From NCBI GenBank assembly GCA_035578155.1, contig JAPWDM010000022.1, positions 5,519,076 through 5,583,075 on the forward strand: 64,000 nt of DNA, written 5' to 3'. This document shows positions 24,258 through 38,150 of this stretch, one piece after another. Position 1 is the stretch's first letter, and each line of letters begins with the position of its first letter. Origin of the DNA: Brachynemurus nebulosus. Its lineage: Eukaryota > Arthropoda > Insecta > Neuroptera > Myrmeleontidae. Under the pieces are notes generated by a model. That model searched no databases. It was not told the origin of the DNA and saw only the letters and a list, made by a program, of their open reading frames with translations. Both the position numbers and the translations under genes were made by a program.

Positions 24258-25304
24258 CCAACTTTTACAAATATCGCAATCAATTTTGCAATAGCAATAA
24301 TTAAAAAAAAGTGGAATATTATCCAAAAATTTACCAATTTAGATAAAAATAATTTTTTTGAAGGATTAAACATCATACTCAACAGCACTTATTTTCATTC
24401 CAAATACACTAATCAATTTTATCTTCAAACTAGTGGTATCCCAATGGGTTCAAAAATTAGTCCGATCATTGCAGAATTTGTCATGGATCACTTAATAGAA
24501 AAAGCTCTTGAACGCTTAAATACGAAGAACATATATATTCACAAAATATACAAATATGTAAATGATATTTTTGCAATTGTTGAGACTGAAAACATAAATA
24601 TAATATTAAAAGAATTTAATAACACTAATCCTAGATGACAATTCACAATAGAAGAAGAAACCAATAATAAATTAGAATTCTTAGATAAAATAGTTATAAA
24701 AAAGGATAATATCTTGAAAACTGCTTGGAATACAAAAAACTATCATTCGAATAGAACTATCAATTTTCTTTCCAATCATAACATAAATATCAAAAGAAAC
24801 ATTATACAAAACTTACTAAATAGGGCCATAAAACTTACCAATGTAGAATACAGACCAAGAACCATCAAAAAAGCTAAAAAAAAAATCTTAATAAACAATA
24901 ATTATCCAAAAAACCTAATTGATCACACATTAAAAACTATAATTGAAAATGAATATAACCAACTAAAAAAAATGAAAAATAACAATACAACAATAGTAAA
25001 TAAAAACTACATTATAATTCCATTTATAAATAATAATATAAATTATATGTTCAGAAAATTACTTAATACGGAAAATAACCAAACAGTTTTCAAATACCCC
25101 AATAAAATACATAAAATATATAGGCAATTAAAAACCAAAACAGAGAAATTAGACCAAACGAATACAGTTTACAAAATTTCATGTTTAGAATGCAATACTA
25201 ATTACATCGGACAAAGTAAAAATCCCTTCCGAAACAGAATACACACACACAAATACCAAATTAGAACAGGCACCAAAGCAACTGGTTTACAACATCACAC
25301 ATAA
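24258..25304 (+). pseudogene. Penelope-like element: reverse transcriptase and GIY-YIG endonuclease, truncated
   Basis: The frame runs from 'TFTNIAINFAIAIIKKKW' (RT fingers/palm) through 'QTSGIPMGSKISPIIAEF' to 'KYVNDIFAIV', the RT active-site region. It reaches an in-frame TGA at 24636, then continues in the same frame through 'KLEFLDKIVIKK' to 'VYKISCLECNTNYIGQSK', the start of a GIY-YIG nuclease. Penelope-like elements are the retroelements that join these two domains. The usual YVDD box reads YVND, which replaces a catalytic aspartate. The N-terminal third of RT is missing, and the nuclease stops soon after its Y-I-G motif. Both ends are therefore truncated. Read from motifs only. Confidence 0.85.
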
Positions 25305-25755
25305 GTAGATACATAGTTTTGGAGCGGAGAACAAAGAGAACGAACATTACTATGTCTATACCAGGGAAACGAGCGTAACCACCAAGGAACCACGCGTGAA
25401 TTCACGATTTTGGCACATCTTTAATAGGTAGCTATTTAATTTGAAAACTTTTAACGGTTGTATAGGAAAGAACTTTATATTTCAATAGAAATTAAAAAAT
25501 TAAAAATATTTTTAAAAAATTTATCGACTTACGCTAAAATTATAGGATATCCCGATTAAAAAAGAGAATTTAAATATTACAACTTTGTTCCTTTATTATG
25601 TCTGTTATGATTAAATATCATAATTATTGTTTTAAAAGATTCTCAAGTCTTTACGAATTACAGTACTAAAAACCAATTTTGACTACAATAAAGTGGGCTC
25701 TGGAATATTTACGAGGTTCAGTTTTTCCCGAAAATTGAGGGTATAATAAAAGTTA
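25305..25755. other. AT-rich non-coding DNA, nothing recognised
   Basis: No gene. It may include untranslated remains of the Penelope-like element, but I see no boundary. Confidence 0.4.
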
Positions 25756-25763
25756 TGAATAAT

Positions 25764-26672
25764 TAGTGTCCGACCGAAACTAGTTTTTCGACTGAAACCG
25801 AAACCGAATTTCGGTTGCTGTCTCAGTTTCAGCCGAAACCGAAACCTTCTTTCAAAATTACACCGCATTATACCCCGCTATTTTTCATTTAAGTAAATTA
25901 AAAGCAAAGTCAGGACCAGATTAACTCAGTCTTAAGCCCTAGATAGTTTCTTTTTACCCGTCTTTCTCTCTCCCCGTGCCGGAATTTAGCTTTGAGTGGC
26001 CCTGGGGCGTTTGGGTCGTTTCTGAGGTGAAGAATTTTTACTTCTGCCAAAATTTCCCCGAAAAATAGAGCTGACGAGAAAAAATTTAAATAAAAAAAAC
26101 ACTATTCTACTCCTGTTTTGAGAGTTTAATTGGAAGTGGAAAACACCGTCCGAGCAATGCCGATGGTGACCGAAGGCAATGCAACAATGGAGTTTCGGTT
26201 TCGGTCACAGAGTACCAGAGACAACATATCTATCTCTATACTACTAAAACCATTGTAACCAGTAAAGGATAGAAAATATGTTGTATACGAGCATTGGGTT
26301 TACTTTGTATTTGTGCGGTGATCTGTCTTTGTGTGAGTGATCGGAGGTATGTTGGCCGTGTTGTCGCATACATATGTATGATACTACAACGCGTGTATAT
26401 GGCTCCGTGTGGGGGTTCTAACAATGCCAACAACAATCAACACAATTGACTTGTGATTGACCTACACTCATCCACTGCTACGGAGAGAGTGACTACTAAG
26501 TAGCCTAACTTGCACAGAACTGCACACTGCAGATTTCATGAAAGAGATAGTTGCATTACCTCTATACTCTGGAGTTTCGGTCGTAGTTTCGGCCTTTTTG
26601 CTGCCGAAACCGAAACTCCAATTTTGCGTCTAAACTGGCCGAAACTGAAACGGAAATTTCAGTCGGACACTA
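25764..26672. mobile_element. hAT-type element with exact 8-bp target duplication
   Basis: TGAATAAT flanks both sides exactly (25756-25763 and 26673-26680). The ends read TAGTGTCCGACCGAAAC and, inverted, TAGTGTCCGACTGAAAT. CCGAAAC/GTTTCGG steps are repeated many times in both subterminal regions, as expected for transposase-binding repeats. The 909 bp hold no recognisable transposase, so it would be non-autonomous. A segment near 26220-26290 recurs inverted at about 39568-39650. Confidence 0.85.
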
Positions 26673-27041
26673 TGAATAATTATCTAAGTTACTTATTTTG
26701 TTTAATATTCACTGGTCAGTGAAAATTATTTTAATACGGCCTTACTTTTATTATAAATTTGAAGCAGAAATATTCTGGAAAAAGTAATCAGTGAACACTA
26801 TTAAATTGTAGCAAATACACAGCGCGTAGACCCAGTTTGTAGGTTATTTCACTGAAGCATCTAACGAAGTGTAATATGAGGAACCTAATGTATTGTTTAT
26901 TGTTCAATAAACAGGGCCATATTTATTGCAAGATATAATTTTTATCCATGTTATATTTTAAAAATAATTATTTGTGAAGGCACTAAAAATTGTTATTAGG
27001 GAAACAACGATTAATGCACTAGTTACAATATTATAATCATA

Positions 27042-27125
27042 TAGAATGAAAACAGATTTTTGAACATAGGGCAAATATAATGGAAAATTTTTCATGATTG
27101 CTAACTTCAGTGTTAAATTTTAATT
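27042..27125. repeat. Solo end of the mariner-type family found at 30.4 kb
   Basis: It carries AAAACAGATTTTTGAACATA and GGGCAAATATAATGGAA, against AAACAGATTTATTCAACATA and GGGCAAATAAAATGGAA at the left end of the 30.4-kb element. Similarity continues for about 50 bp. No opposite end lies nearby. Confidence 0.6.
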
Positions 27126-27694
27126 GTTAATTACAAATTAATTCAAGGGCTACAAACGAAAAAAAGGTACTATAAATATCTACAAACGGTTTACAATTGA
27201 TTGAAGAATATTAAGTTTTAATTTCGAAAAGTTTCCGAGCATCGTCATGACGCCATTGACGACTAGCATCTATTTTAAAAAGTATTTTTTACTTCTAATC
27301 ACTTCCGAAAATGGACTCTAATTTTCGAATTGCATATAGATAGCAAAATCAATTCCTTTTTGATATTTAAAATAACTTCGATACAAAAAATATTCTGTAT
27401 TTAAGTTTTTTAACGGCTTACGGATTGACTGACTGTGATCTACTAACTGTAATTTTTATTGGAAAGCAATAAAATTACTTAAATACTCTTCGCTTAAAAT
27501 TCGTTTCTAACTTAATGAATTAGCTTGCCACATTTTAAATTAAAATTTTCCCACGTTGCTTCTGCATATCAAAAACAAATATCTTAAAAAGAAGAAATGA
27601 ACATATAATATTAATAGTTTTTGAATAATACCTTAAGTATATTATTTGAACTATAAGTTTGCCAGTACGATAGGAATTAAATCCTTATTATTAA
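27126..27694. other. AT-rich non-coding DNA, nothing recognised
   Basis: No supported gene or repeat. Confidence 0.4.
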
Positions 27695-28048
27695 TAAAAT
27701 ACCCCTGTCGCAGCATGCTGCATAACATAGCGAATTTCCGTTTATAAAAATTAGTTTTTCTCGGAAACTAGTTGACATAGAATAATAGTTTAAAGAGCTT
27801 TTTTATGTAACTTTTTCTCCTCTTTTAAATGGTGTAAAAAAATTTGGCAAAAATTTTTGAATAAGTGGAAATTTTGGCAAAAAACTAATTTTTTGCAAGA
27901 ACAAAAACCATGTTCCTGGCATCCGACGTGTCTGGCTGAAGAACTCATCCAAGATTTTTGGACTTCCAACGTTGTCACCAAATTTCGTAACCCTAGGACG
28001 TTTCGTTCGAGAGTTATCGTGCTGATACATAAATACATAAATACATAT

Positions 28049-28120
<72 letters not shown>

Positions 28121-28270
28121 TTTAGTGAATATTATTTTCGGTTTCTAGGGACCTCAAAACAAATTTCTGCCATAGTTCCGGGCTCAAGTCCCGTCATGAG
28201 ACCTACTGTAATAGCTGAATTTCCATTCTGGAAATTCGCTAAAAAGGGTATCGTACTGAAATAAAATAAA
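27695..28270 (+). repeat. Repeat family F1, copy with (TA)n
   Basis: The sequence runs from ACCCCTGTCGCAGCATGCTG through CATCCGACGTGTCTGGCTGA and GACGTTTCGTTCGAGAGTTA to a (TA)n tract at 28053-28117. It resumes with TTTTAGTGAATATTATTTTC, a 'GGGACCTCAAAACA' step and 'GGAAATTCGCTAAAAAGG'. The same order, including the microsatellite position, occurs at 33.2 kb (inverted) and 34.2 kb. Unclassified, non-coding. The 135-residue frame across it is a translation of the repeat and (TA)n. Confidence 0.75.
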
Positions 28271-28661
28271 CATAGTCAGAACTTAAAGAGTTCACAGTAG
28301 ATTTAAAAAACGAAATCAAATAGCATAGCGATAGCCGATATAGCCTATATAGAGTTGCCGCTACAAAATAATGTAGTCACATCCACTGGGACATGAATGT
28401 GAAATATACAGTTGAATATACCTACGTGTGTGGCGCTACCCGTCCTCGTGGTAAATGGCTGAACTAAAAAAATACAAATTTTTCAAATTCTTCTATTATA
28501 TGACGTTCGTCTCAAATTTTCAGTTATTACTTCCTATTATTCACTGAACCAATTGCACACATCAGGTGGATCTGACGTCCGTATACGGACGCTACATTGT
28601 AACCGGACGTCACATTAAATTAAATGCAAATGGTCAATTGATGGACGTCACTTTAACGCAA

Positions 28662-28663
<2 letters not shown>
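28271..28663. other. Non-coding DNA between F1 and F2 copies
   Basis: No supported gene. A short GGACGTCAC-type step repeats near 28590-28650. Confidence 0.35.
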
Positions 28664-28749
<86 letters not shown>

Positions 28750-29795
28750 CCGCTACCTTTTAATATGTGTAGGGCCCCTTATGGAAGATAAGAGCTGAAA
28801 TTTGGTAAGTGGGGCTCATTCCAATGCACAACAATACTATCAAAGTGGGGTCAAATTTTCGACAAATTTTACTTGCGCGACCCAAGCTTTACGGCGATGG
28901 TGGAGGGCGTTAAAACAATAAAACTTTTCCAAACCGGTTGGAAATAATGTTTCGATCAATTATCTACAAATTCAAAATTCAGCTTCCTAGTACGATTTGG
29001 AGGGAGTAAAGGGGGGAAAACGATTTTGGCTGGATCTAACACACCTACAGCCCCCCAGAATTAACGCAGAGGGTTGAAATTTGGTGTGTTAATAGATTTC
29101 GTACCTAGGTTGTGCATTTTGGACGTTTTAATATTTTACCCCCACCCCCCTCATTTTTAAGCTACAATTTCATGCTTTTTTGACGTTTTCGAAGTTTGTA
29201 CCACTCGCACAGATCGCCCAAATAAACGTAGAGGGCTGAAATTTTGTGTTCGGATTGAGTTATTATCAAAGGAGTGTCTTTTGGGGATCTCAGCTTTTAA
29301 CCCTTACCTCCACCATTTTTATACCAAAAAGAACATGATTTTTCTTGTTTTTTGACAGTTTTGTTCGGGTCAAAATCTCCCCAAAAATAAACCTAGAGGG
29401 CTGAAGTTTTGTGTACAGATTAATAGCCAGCCACTGCTTTTTGGAGGTTTCAGCTTTTAACCCTTACTCCCACGATTTTTACGCCAATATTTCCTTGATT
29501 TTTTTGCTTTTTTCTAATACGTCTAGAGACTCTCTAAGGAAACCTAGAGGGCTGAAATTTTGTACGTATATTGGGTTAGGATCCAGCTAGTGCCTTTTAG
29601 GGATTCCACATTATTTTTCCACCCACTTCTCCCATTTTTACATCGGAATTCAATGGTATTGTTAAATGTGTTTTAAATGCATTATTTTTATTCTAATACA
29701 AAGTAGGCGAATAGTAATTTTAAAAAATTTAAAAAAAAATGAAGATACTTTTATAACAAATGCAATACACAAATATTAAGTAATTTAAAAATTAA
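28664..29795 (+). repeat. Repeat family F2, copy A, starting with (TA)n
   Basis: A (TA)n tract (28664-28747) is followed by CCGCTACCTTTTAATATGTG and about 1 kb of GC-richer sequence. The interior contains a phrase close to GAGGGCTGAAATTTTGTGT about every 150-165 bp (near 29068, 29231, 29396 and 29546). Each is followed by a 'TTTAACCCTTAC-CCCAC' step. Copies B (34.6-35.8 kb) and C (48.4-49.5 kb) are inverted relative to this one and also abut (TA)n on the same side. The family is unclassified, with no open frame. Confidence 0.8.
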
Positions 29796-30389
29796 GGCTA
29801 TACGACCGTATTTGTTTCTGGGCAACTTGTTTTGGGGCGAGCAGGCGGAGGTAAAATTTTTAAAATTGTTAACATTTAACCATTTAGTTAAGAAACAAAT
29901 GTGCTAACAAGAGTCGAAATATATGTTTACAATTTAAAATGTATTTTACCTTTTTTTTTATTTTTTTATATATCCCCATTATCTGTCAAAAAAAAAAAAA
30001 ACCTAACAACACTTCAAATAAGGGTAGTTTAATATAATTTAGTAGTTAGTAATATGTTCATCTTTTTTTATTAGGTATTTTATTATTAACTTTCATATAA
30101 ATGTGTGGTAGGATTCTCAAAAACCGTAAGAACAACAGAAATTACAGAATAATTTTGATTTTACATAAAAAATTATTTTTAACATTGAAAACGTTTATGG
30201 GGACTTATTTCAAATTTCAAATGTAATCGTATTGTTAGGGTATTTCTACTAGTACTAGAAATTTAAAATTTAGTATATAAGTGTAGGTCTTGACCTAAAA
30301 GAACTTGAGAAAAATTTTTGATAAATATTTGATAATTTGTATCCATTTTATGCAATATCATAAAAATGCATATGTTTTGTGCAAATATA
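29796..30389. other. AT-rich DNA left of the mariner-type element
   Basis: No gene. The segment at about 30225-30365 (TTCTACTAGTACTAGAAAT, then GTCTTGACCTAAAAG) has a diverged direct copy at about 32025-32150, on the other side of the transposon. Confidence 0.5.
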
Positions 30390-31884
30390 TACAAAGTGGA
30401 AACAGATTTATTCAACATAGGGCAAATAAAATGGAAGATTTTGTATGGATCATTAATGTAATATGCTAGTGTTAAACAACATTATAACTGTGTACTTCTA
30501 TTAAGCCGTTTATTAGAATAAAATAATATAGATATATTTTTTTATGGTTTATTGAAATAAAATTAAAAATTAAAAGTAAACAAACTAATTGTTATAAATA
30601 GATACTTTTATTACTTTTATCAAATTAAATGTTCAAACTTTTCTCCATTAACCGCTAAAAAATATCTGAATTTATTATAAAATTCATTGCGAATATTTAG
30701 TGTTTATGTTGGTAGTGATATTAAAATAGGCTGCTACAATAATACCTTGCAGAGACTGCGTATTTGGGTCGGACCTTGATATGTAAAATTTGCTTTTTAA
30801 GTGATCTCAACGAAATAAATTATTTAGCGGTAAATCGAGAGAATGTGGAGCCACTTAATTGCGCTCCCACGTCCACTTTAAGCATTTTGAAAATGCTGAT
30901 TTAAAAAATCACGCACTGATCTATAATAATGTCCAAGTGCTCCATCGAATTTAAACCAGACTGTATTGTTTTCACCATTTACCACAGCTTCGATTGTTGG
31001 ATCAATGCCGTTTATTAACTGAAGGTATTTATCGCCCGTAAGTGCTCCATTCATAAAAGATGATCCTATAATATTGCCTTCCAAAATTCCTGTCCATACA
31101 TTCAGCTGTTCAGCAGTTTTAGAAATTGGGATGTTATTGTAAAGTAAGTGTACATTCATTCGTAAAATACAAAAATTTCAAAAAATCAGGATCTAGATTT
31201 GGTTCGTTCATCATTATTTTGCGAAATTCGTTTCTCACATCCGAATCTTCAGGGAAAACTTCATGCAAATGTTTATACTTGGATGCAGAGTAAATTTGCT
31301 TTTTTCAAAATTCTATTTACATTAGTATGGCTAATATTTTTCTCTTTAGCAACTGTTCTGATGCTTGTATTGGGATTTAGATCAAAATCAGCTAAAACAT
31401 CCATCTCGAAATCTTCATTAATGTTTCTTGGATCATTTTGTGGTCTTAAATAAGCACTATTTACACAATTCGTGATACGAAATTGATCTACAATGTGTTT
31501 TATAGTACTTATACTGGGGACTTGTCTATTTTCATAAAACACACTAAATAATTCACGTGTTTCACGATAATTATTTCCCGCCAAACATCATGAGACAAGC
31601 TGAATTTTTTTTTTTTTCAGTAGCATAGTGAACCATAATTTGTCATTCTAGCTTTCTTCTTTTTCTTGCAAGAGATAAATTCGCAATAAATTTGGATTTT
31701 TAATCTGACAAACACAAAAATATTGCAGATCCATGGTAACACGATTTAAAAATGAAATATATATTATTGACATTGAGGAGAGAATCGACATTATTGATCA
31801 AAAATTGTCAGAGATCACATTGATCCTGAGAAAAATTTCTCACTATACTTGCCCTATGTTCGATAAATCTGTTTCCAGCCTGTA
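30390..31884 (-). mobile_element. Mariner-type (IS630-Tc1-mariner) element, complete but dead
   Basis: The termini are TACAAAGTGGAAACAGATTT on the left and, inverted, TACAGGCTGGAAACAGATTT. The repeats extend 39 bp with about six mismatches, and TA flanks both sides (30388-30389 and 31885-31886). The 1495-bp length fits the superfamily. A transposase pseudogene runs on the minus strand through most of it. Confidence 0.85.
30610..31584 (-). pseudogene. Mariner-type transposase pseudogene
   Basis: The N-terminal part contains two helix-turn-helix-like stretches ('SISTIKHIVDQF' and 'SIRTVAKEKNISHTNVNRIL') that would bind the terminal repeats. After a break comes 'IIGSSFMNGALTGDKYLQLI', then 'VWFKFDGALGHYYRSVRDFL', the W-F-x-x-D-G-A region with a catalytic aspartate. 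Further shifts lead through 'GRGSAIKW' and 'LDLPLNNLF' to 'VNGEKFEHL'. In related transposases the position after P-L is a catalytic Asp, but here it reads Asn. Stops and several frameshifts break the gene. The pattern fits arthropod transposases with a DUF4817-like N-terminus (from memory). Confidence 0.8.
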
Positions 31885-31886
31885 TA

Positions 31887-33157
31887 TGTATGCGTGTATG
31901 TATTATTATTAATACCAGTTAATACTATAGTAACACAAATGAATGAAAAAAGGTTTGTTGATTTTTTTTTAAAAAAACAAATATTATTTTATATTTCCAA
32001 ATAAATGGTTATTTTGTTGGAGAACTTCTGCTAGTGCTAGAAACAAGAAATTTGATCTGAGTGTTGATCTTGACCTGAAAGATTTTTGAAGAATCCTTTC
32101 CTAAAATATTTTCATTAATTGTGTCCTTCTTATATAATTTTAATAAAGAATGAGAAATAATAAAGAAACTTACACACAAAATGTTAACTTTAAACTTTAA
32201 TTAATAACTCCAAAGCATTTTCAGCGTCAACTGTTGGGTCTAGAGAGTCGCATTTCTTTTATAAACTATTATTATATTATAAAAAATATTATAGTATTTA
32301 CAGTAAAATTGAATAAATTTTACAATGGGTGTTATTATATGAAAATACAATTTTCTTTACAAGAAAAATAAAAAATTAAAATTAGTCACAAATTTTAAGT
32401 TTTTGTGTATGTCGTGGGTCTAATATTTCGGGTAATAATTTAGAGTCATAAAATTCAATAAGTTTTTCTTCCATTTTATTTTTCCAAAAATTTTGATCCT
32501 TCTAAATTTCAAATAAGAGACCTTTTGTGGTTTGTGATCTATAGCACAAATGAACAAAAATCTTTTCAAAATTCTTTCAGTTATTTCCAACTGCCCCATC
32601 ACCTGATAATAATAATTGTGATTTTTGTAATCAAGTCAAACATAATAATAATTTTAAAACCTTCCTTGGACATGTAGTAACCCATGTATATATTTTAATC
32701 AATTATATTTATGTTAAGAATCCCAGCAAAAATGACCAAAAATTCATTTTTTCATAAAAATTGTAAATAATATGTCCCTATAGTAAAAATTACAAATATT
32801 ATAACGAACTCAATGCCATCTGTTAAAACTAAACTTAATTTGAAATATTCAAACCGATTTTGGCAATTTTTAAGGTTTTTAATTTTTTTTAAGGCCAGTT
32901 TTAATGTAAATTGTTTTTAAATGACCATCCGAAAAAGAGAAGGTATTTACGCAATTTTTAAAAAAAGAATCAAATTTTTTAAGTAAATACTAAAGCTTCA
33001 GTTTTATTTCTACTATTTCAAAAATGGTGATGTTTAGAGCAATTTTTTGTAATTAAAATTATTTAACTTTTAAAAATCAATGACCATCCGAAAAATTACA
33101 GTCTTTTAAAAATCAATGACCATCCGAAAAGTTACTTTTTACTATTTAAGTTCCTTT
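31887..33157. other. AT-rich DNA with short tandem repeats, no gene
   Basis: It contains the diverged copy (about 32025-32150) of the sequence left of the mariner-type element. TCAATGACCATCCGAAAA recurs in a 35-bp tandem pair near 33068-33140, and GACCATCCGAAAA occurs once more near 32925. No supported gene. Confidence 0.45.
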
Positions 33158-33159
33158 TA

Positions 33160-33282
33160 GCGAATTTCCAAAACTGGAAATTCAGCTTTTACGCCTGGTG
33201 TCATGGTGCGACCTAAGCCCGGGACCATATCAGAAATATGTTTTGAGGTCCCTAGAATACGAAAATGATATTCACTAAAATT

Positions 33283-33328
<46 letters not shown>

Positions 33329-33790
33329 CCGCGCGATAACTCTCGAACGAGTTATCTTACGTTGTATCCGCGCGATAACTCTCGAACGAGTTATATTACG
33401 TTATGTAAAGTCTGCCAGGGTCCATCGGATCCAAAAGCGTCAAAAATAAATTGGTATAGATGATTAACATAGAAGCTTAAAAATTAAAAATTATCACCAG
33501 CGGAAAAAATTAAAGGATCAAAAAGAAATTCCAAATTTTTAGCGATTTTTCGAATGGATGTATTTTCGTGAAAAATGGTCGTATCGAAGTCGTAACCAAA
33601 GAAATTTATTGGTAAATCGATTGGTTAATTAATTTCTGGCCTTTTTAGGTCCCGAAAACCTTGACCTCACATAAAATACCTTAAATCCATTTGAAATGGT
33701 TTAATTTTTTAACATTATTAATTATTAGTGGAAAAATTTTCAAAATCGATTCAAAATATTTTTCCGTACATACATATGTACATTGTACAT
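33160..33790 (-). repeat. Repeat family F1, inverted copy with (TA)n
   Basis: This is the reverse-strand version of the 34.2-kb copy: TAGCGAATTTCCAAAACTGG, then GGTCCCTAGAATACGAAAAT, then (TA)n at 33285-33320, then CGCGATAACTCTCGAACGAG. A 39-bp block next to the microsatellite is duplicated in tandem (33325-33402). It continues into GGATCCAAAAGCGTCAAAAA and further AT-rich sequence. Non-coding. Confidence 0.75.
33325..33402. repeat. 39-bp tandem duplication beside (TA)n
   Basis: GTATCCGCGCGATAACTCTC and the following 19 bases occur twice in tandem, starting at 33325 and 33364, with one base difference. Confidence 0.9.
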
Positions 33791-34199
33791 ATTTTGTTTT
33801 GTTTTATATTTAATAATATTTATATCATAACATAATCTTCAATTTCTTGTTTACTTAAAAATTCAATAAAAAAAAAAAAAATTCTTCATTACATTAGCTT
33901 AGAAAATCTGTTTAATTTACATTTTTTAACATGGGATAGAACCATGCTAATTATAATGCAATAAATGAGAAACAAAACTCTATACATGTATGTGTGTTAT
34001 ATCACATATATGTGAATAGTTTTCACTTGTTCTCACAAAATTCTTTAATAAAAAAGTGAAATATTTTTATACTTGATAAAGAACTGAGATATAAATATAA
34101 ATTACTTATTAGACTAACAAAGAAAGAATAAAAGTGAAAATTTACATTTTCTCGAAAAATACTTAAAATAGAAAGAAAATTATAAGAATATTTTCTTCA

Positions 34200-34395
34200 T
34201 AATTTTTTTTTCCTTTTCAACGATGTAAAAATCGAACTGCCTTATGATAGGATCGAATGATAAAAAATGGCAAGAAAACCTACTTCTGGGCATCCGACGT
34301 GTCTGGCTAACGAACTTAGCCAAGCCAATTCAGAATCCAGTCCGCACACAAAATTTCATAAGCGTTAGACGTTTCGTTCGAGAGTTATCGCGCGG

Positions 34396-34475
<80 letters not shown>

Positions 34476-34610
34476 AGTGAATATCATTTTCGTATTCTAG
34501 GGACCTCAAAACATATTTCTGATATGGTCCCGGGCTTAGGTCGCATCATGACACCTGGCGTAAAAGCTAAATTTCCAGTTTTGGAAATTCGCTAACAGTG
34601 ACTTTAATAA
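34200..34610 (+). repeat. Repeat family F1, copy with (TA)n
   Basis: GCATCCGACGTGTCTGGCTA, then GACGTTTCGTTCGAGAGTTA, then (TA)n at 34399-34471, then TTTTAGTGAATATCATTTTC and TTTTGGAAATTCGCTAACAG. With the inverted copy at 33.2 kb it forms a foldback pair about 0.8 kb apart. Non-coding. Confidence 0.8.
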
Positions 34611-37444
<2,834 letters not shown>

Positions 37445-37532
37445 TACCGTATTTTCCGGCGTATAACGCGCACGTTAAACACCAAAAATATTGTGCAAAT
37501 TTCGTGGTGCGCGTTATACGCCGGATATAAAA
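37445..37532. repeat. Hairpin with perfect 18-bp stem (ACCGTATTTTCCGG type)
   Basis: CCGGCGTATAACGCGCAC is followed, after about 33 bp, by its exact inverse GTGCGCGTTATACGCCGG. A diverged copy of the left part occurs near 45604-45670. It looks like one terminus of a dispersed DNA element. Confidence 0.7.
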
Positions 37533-37802
37533 TTGAGTTTTATAAAAATTATGACGATTTTTATTTTAATATTATATATTTTTCTGTCAATAGTAAGTGG
37601 GTTATTAAATAAATAAGAAAATGAAAGAAAATTTAACAATAATACAAATTTAACAAGATAGAATAAAAAAAATTATTCGATACAGTAAGTTTATGTATTA
37701 AAATTATTTTAGTTAGGTAACGTAAAATCCCCTATACCGGAACACGATCCAATAAAAAAACAGTTTTCACCTCGCTTTTAATGTTTCCTTACTTAATTAA
37801 AG

Positions 37803-37804
<2 letters not shown>

Positions 37805-37880
<76 letters not shown>
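37805..37880. repeat. (AT)n microsatellite
   Basis: About 38 AT units followed by a short (TG)n. Confidence 0.95.
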
Positions 37881-37886
<6 letters not shown>

Positions 37887-38150
37887 GTGTGTGTGTATTT
37901 CTATGGAGTGCAGATATAACCTTTGTATGTAACTAAAATCATGTACGTAAAATGACCAAAAATTTATATTATAAATAACTATACGAGTTTGTGAAATAAA
38001 ACGATTTTTTTTTTTGCACATTCTGATAGTCTAACCAGTAACTTAAATTTTGAATGCGTTTTTCTCGAAACTACATTTTTCAAATTTGCTACGCTTAAAC
38101 TCGATTTAGTTTTCTGACAAAACATGGTATATGGTATACTAGTCTGTGTA

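Noticed and set aside
24058..24388. Minus-strand frames over 24.06-24.39 kb
   Set aside because: They are antisense to the arthropod ORF fragment and the Penelope-like RT on the plus strand.
31199..31453. 84-residue plus-strand frame
   Set aside because: It is the antisense shadow of the mariner-type transposase N-terminus.
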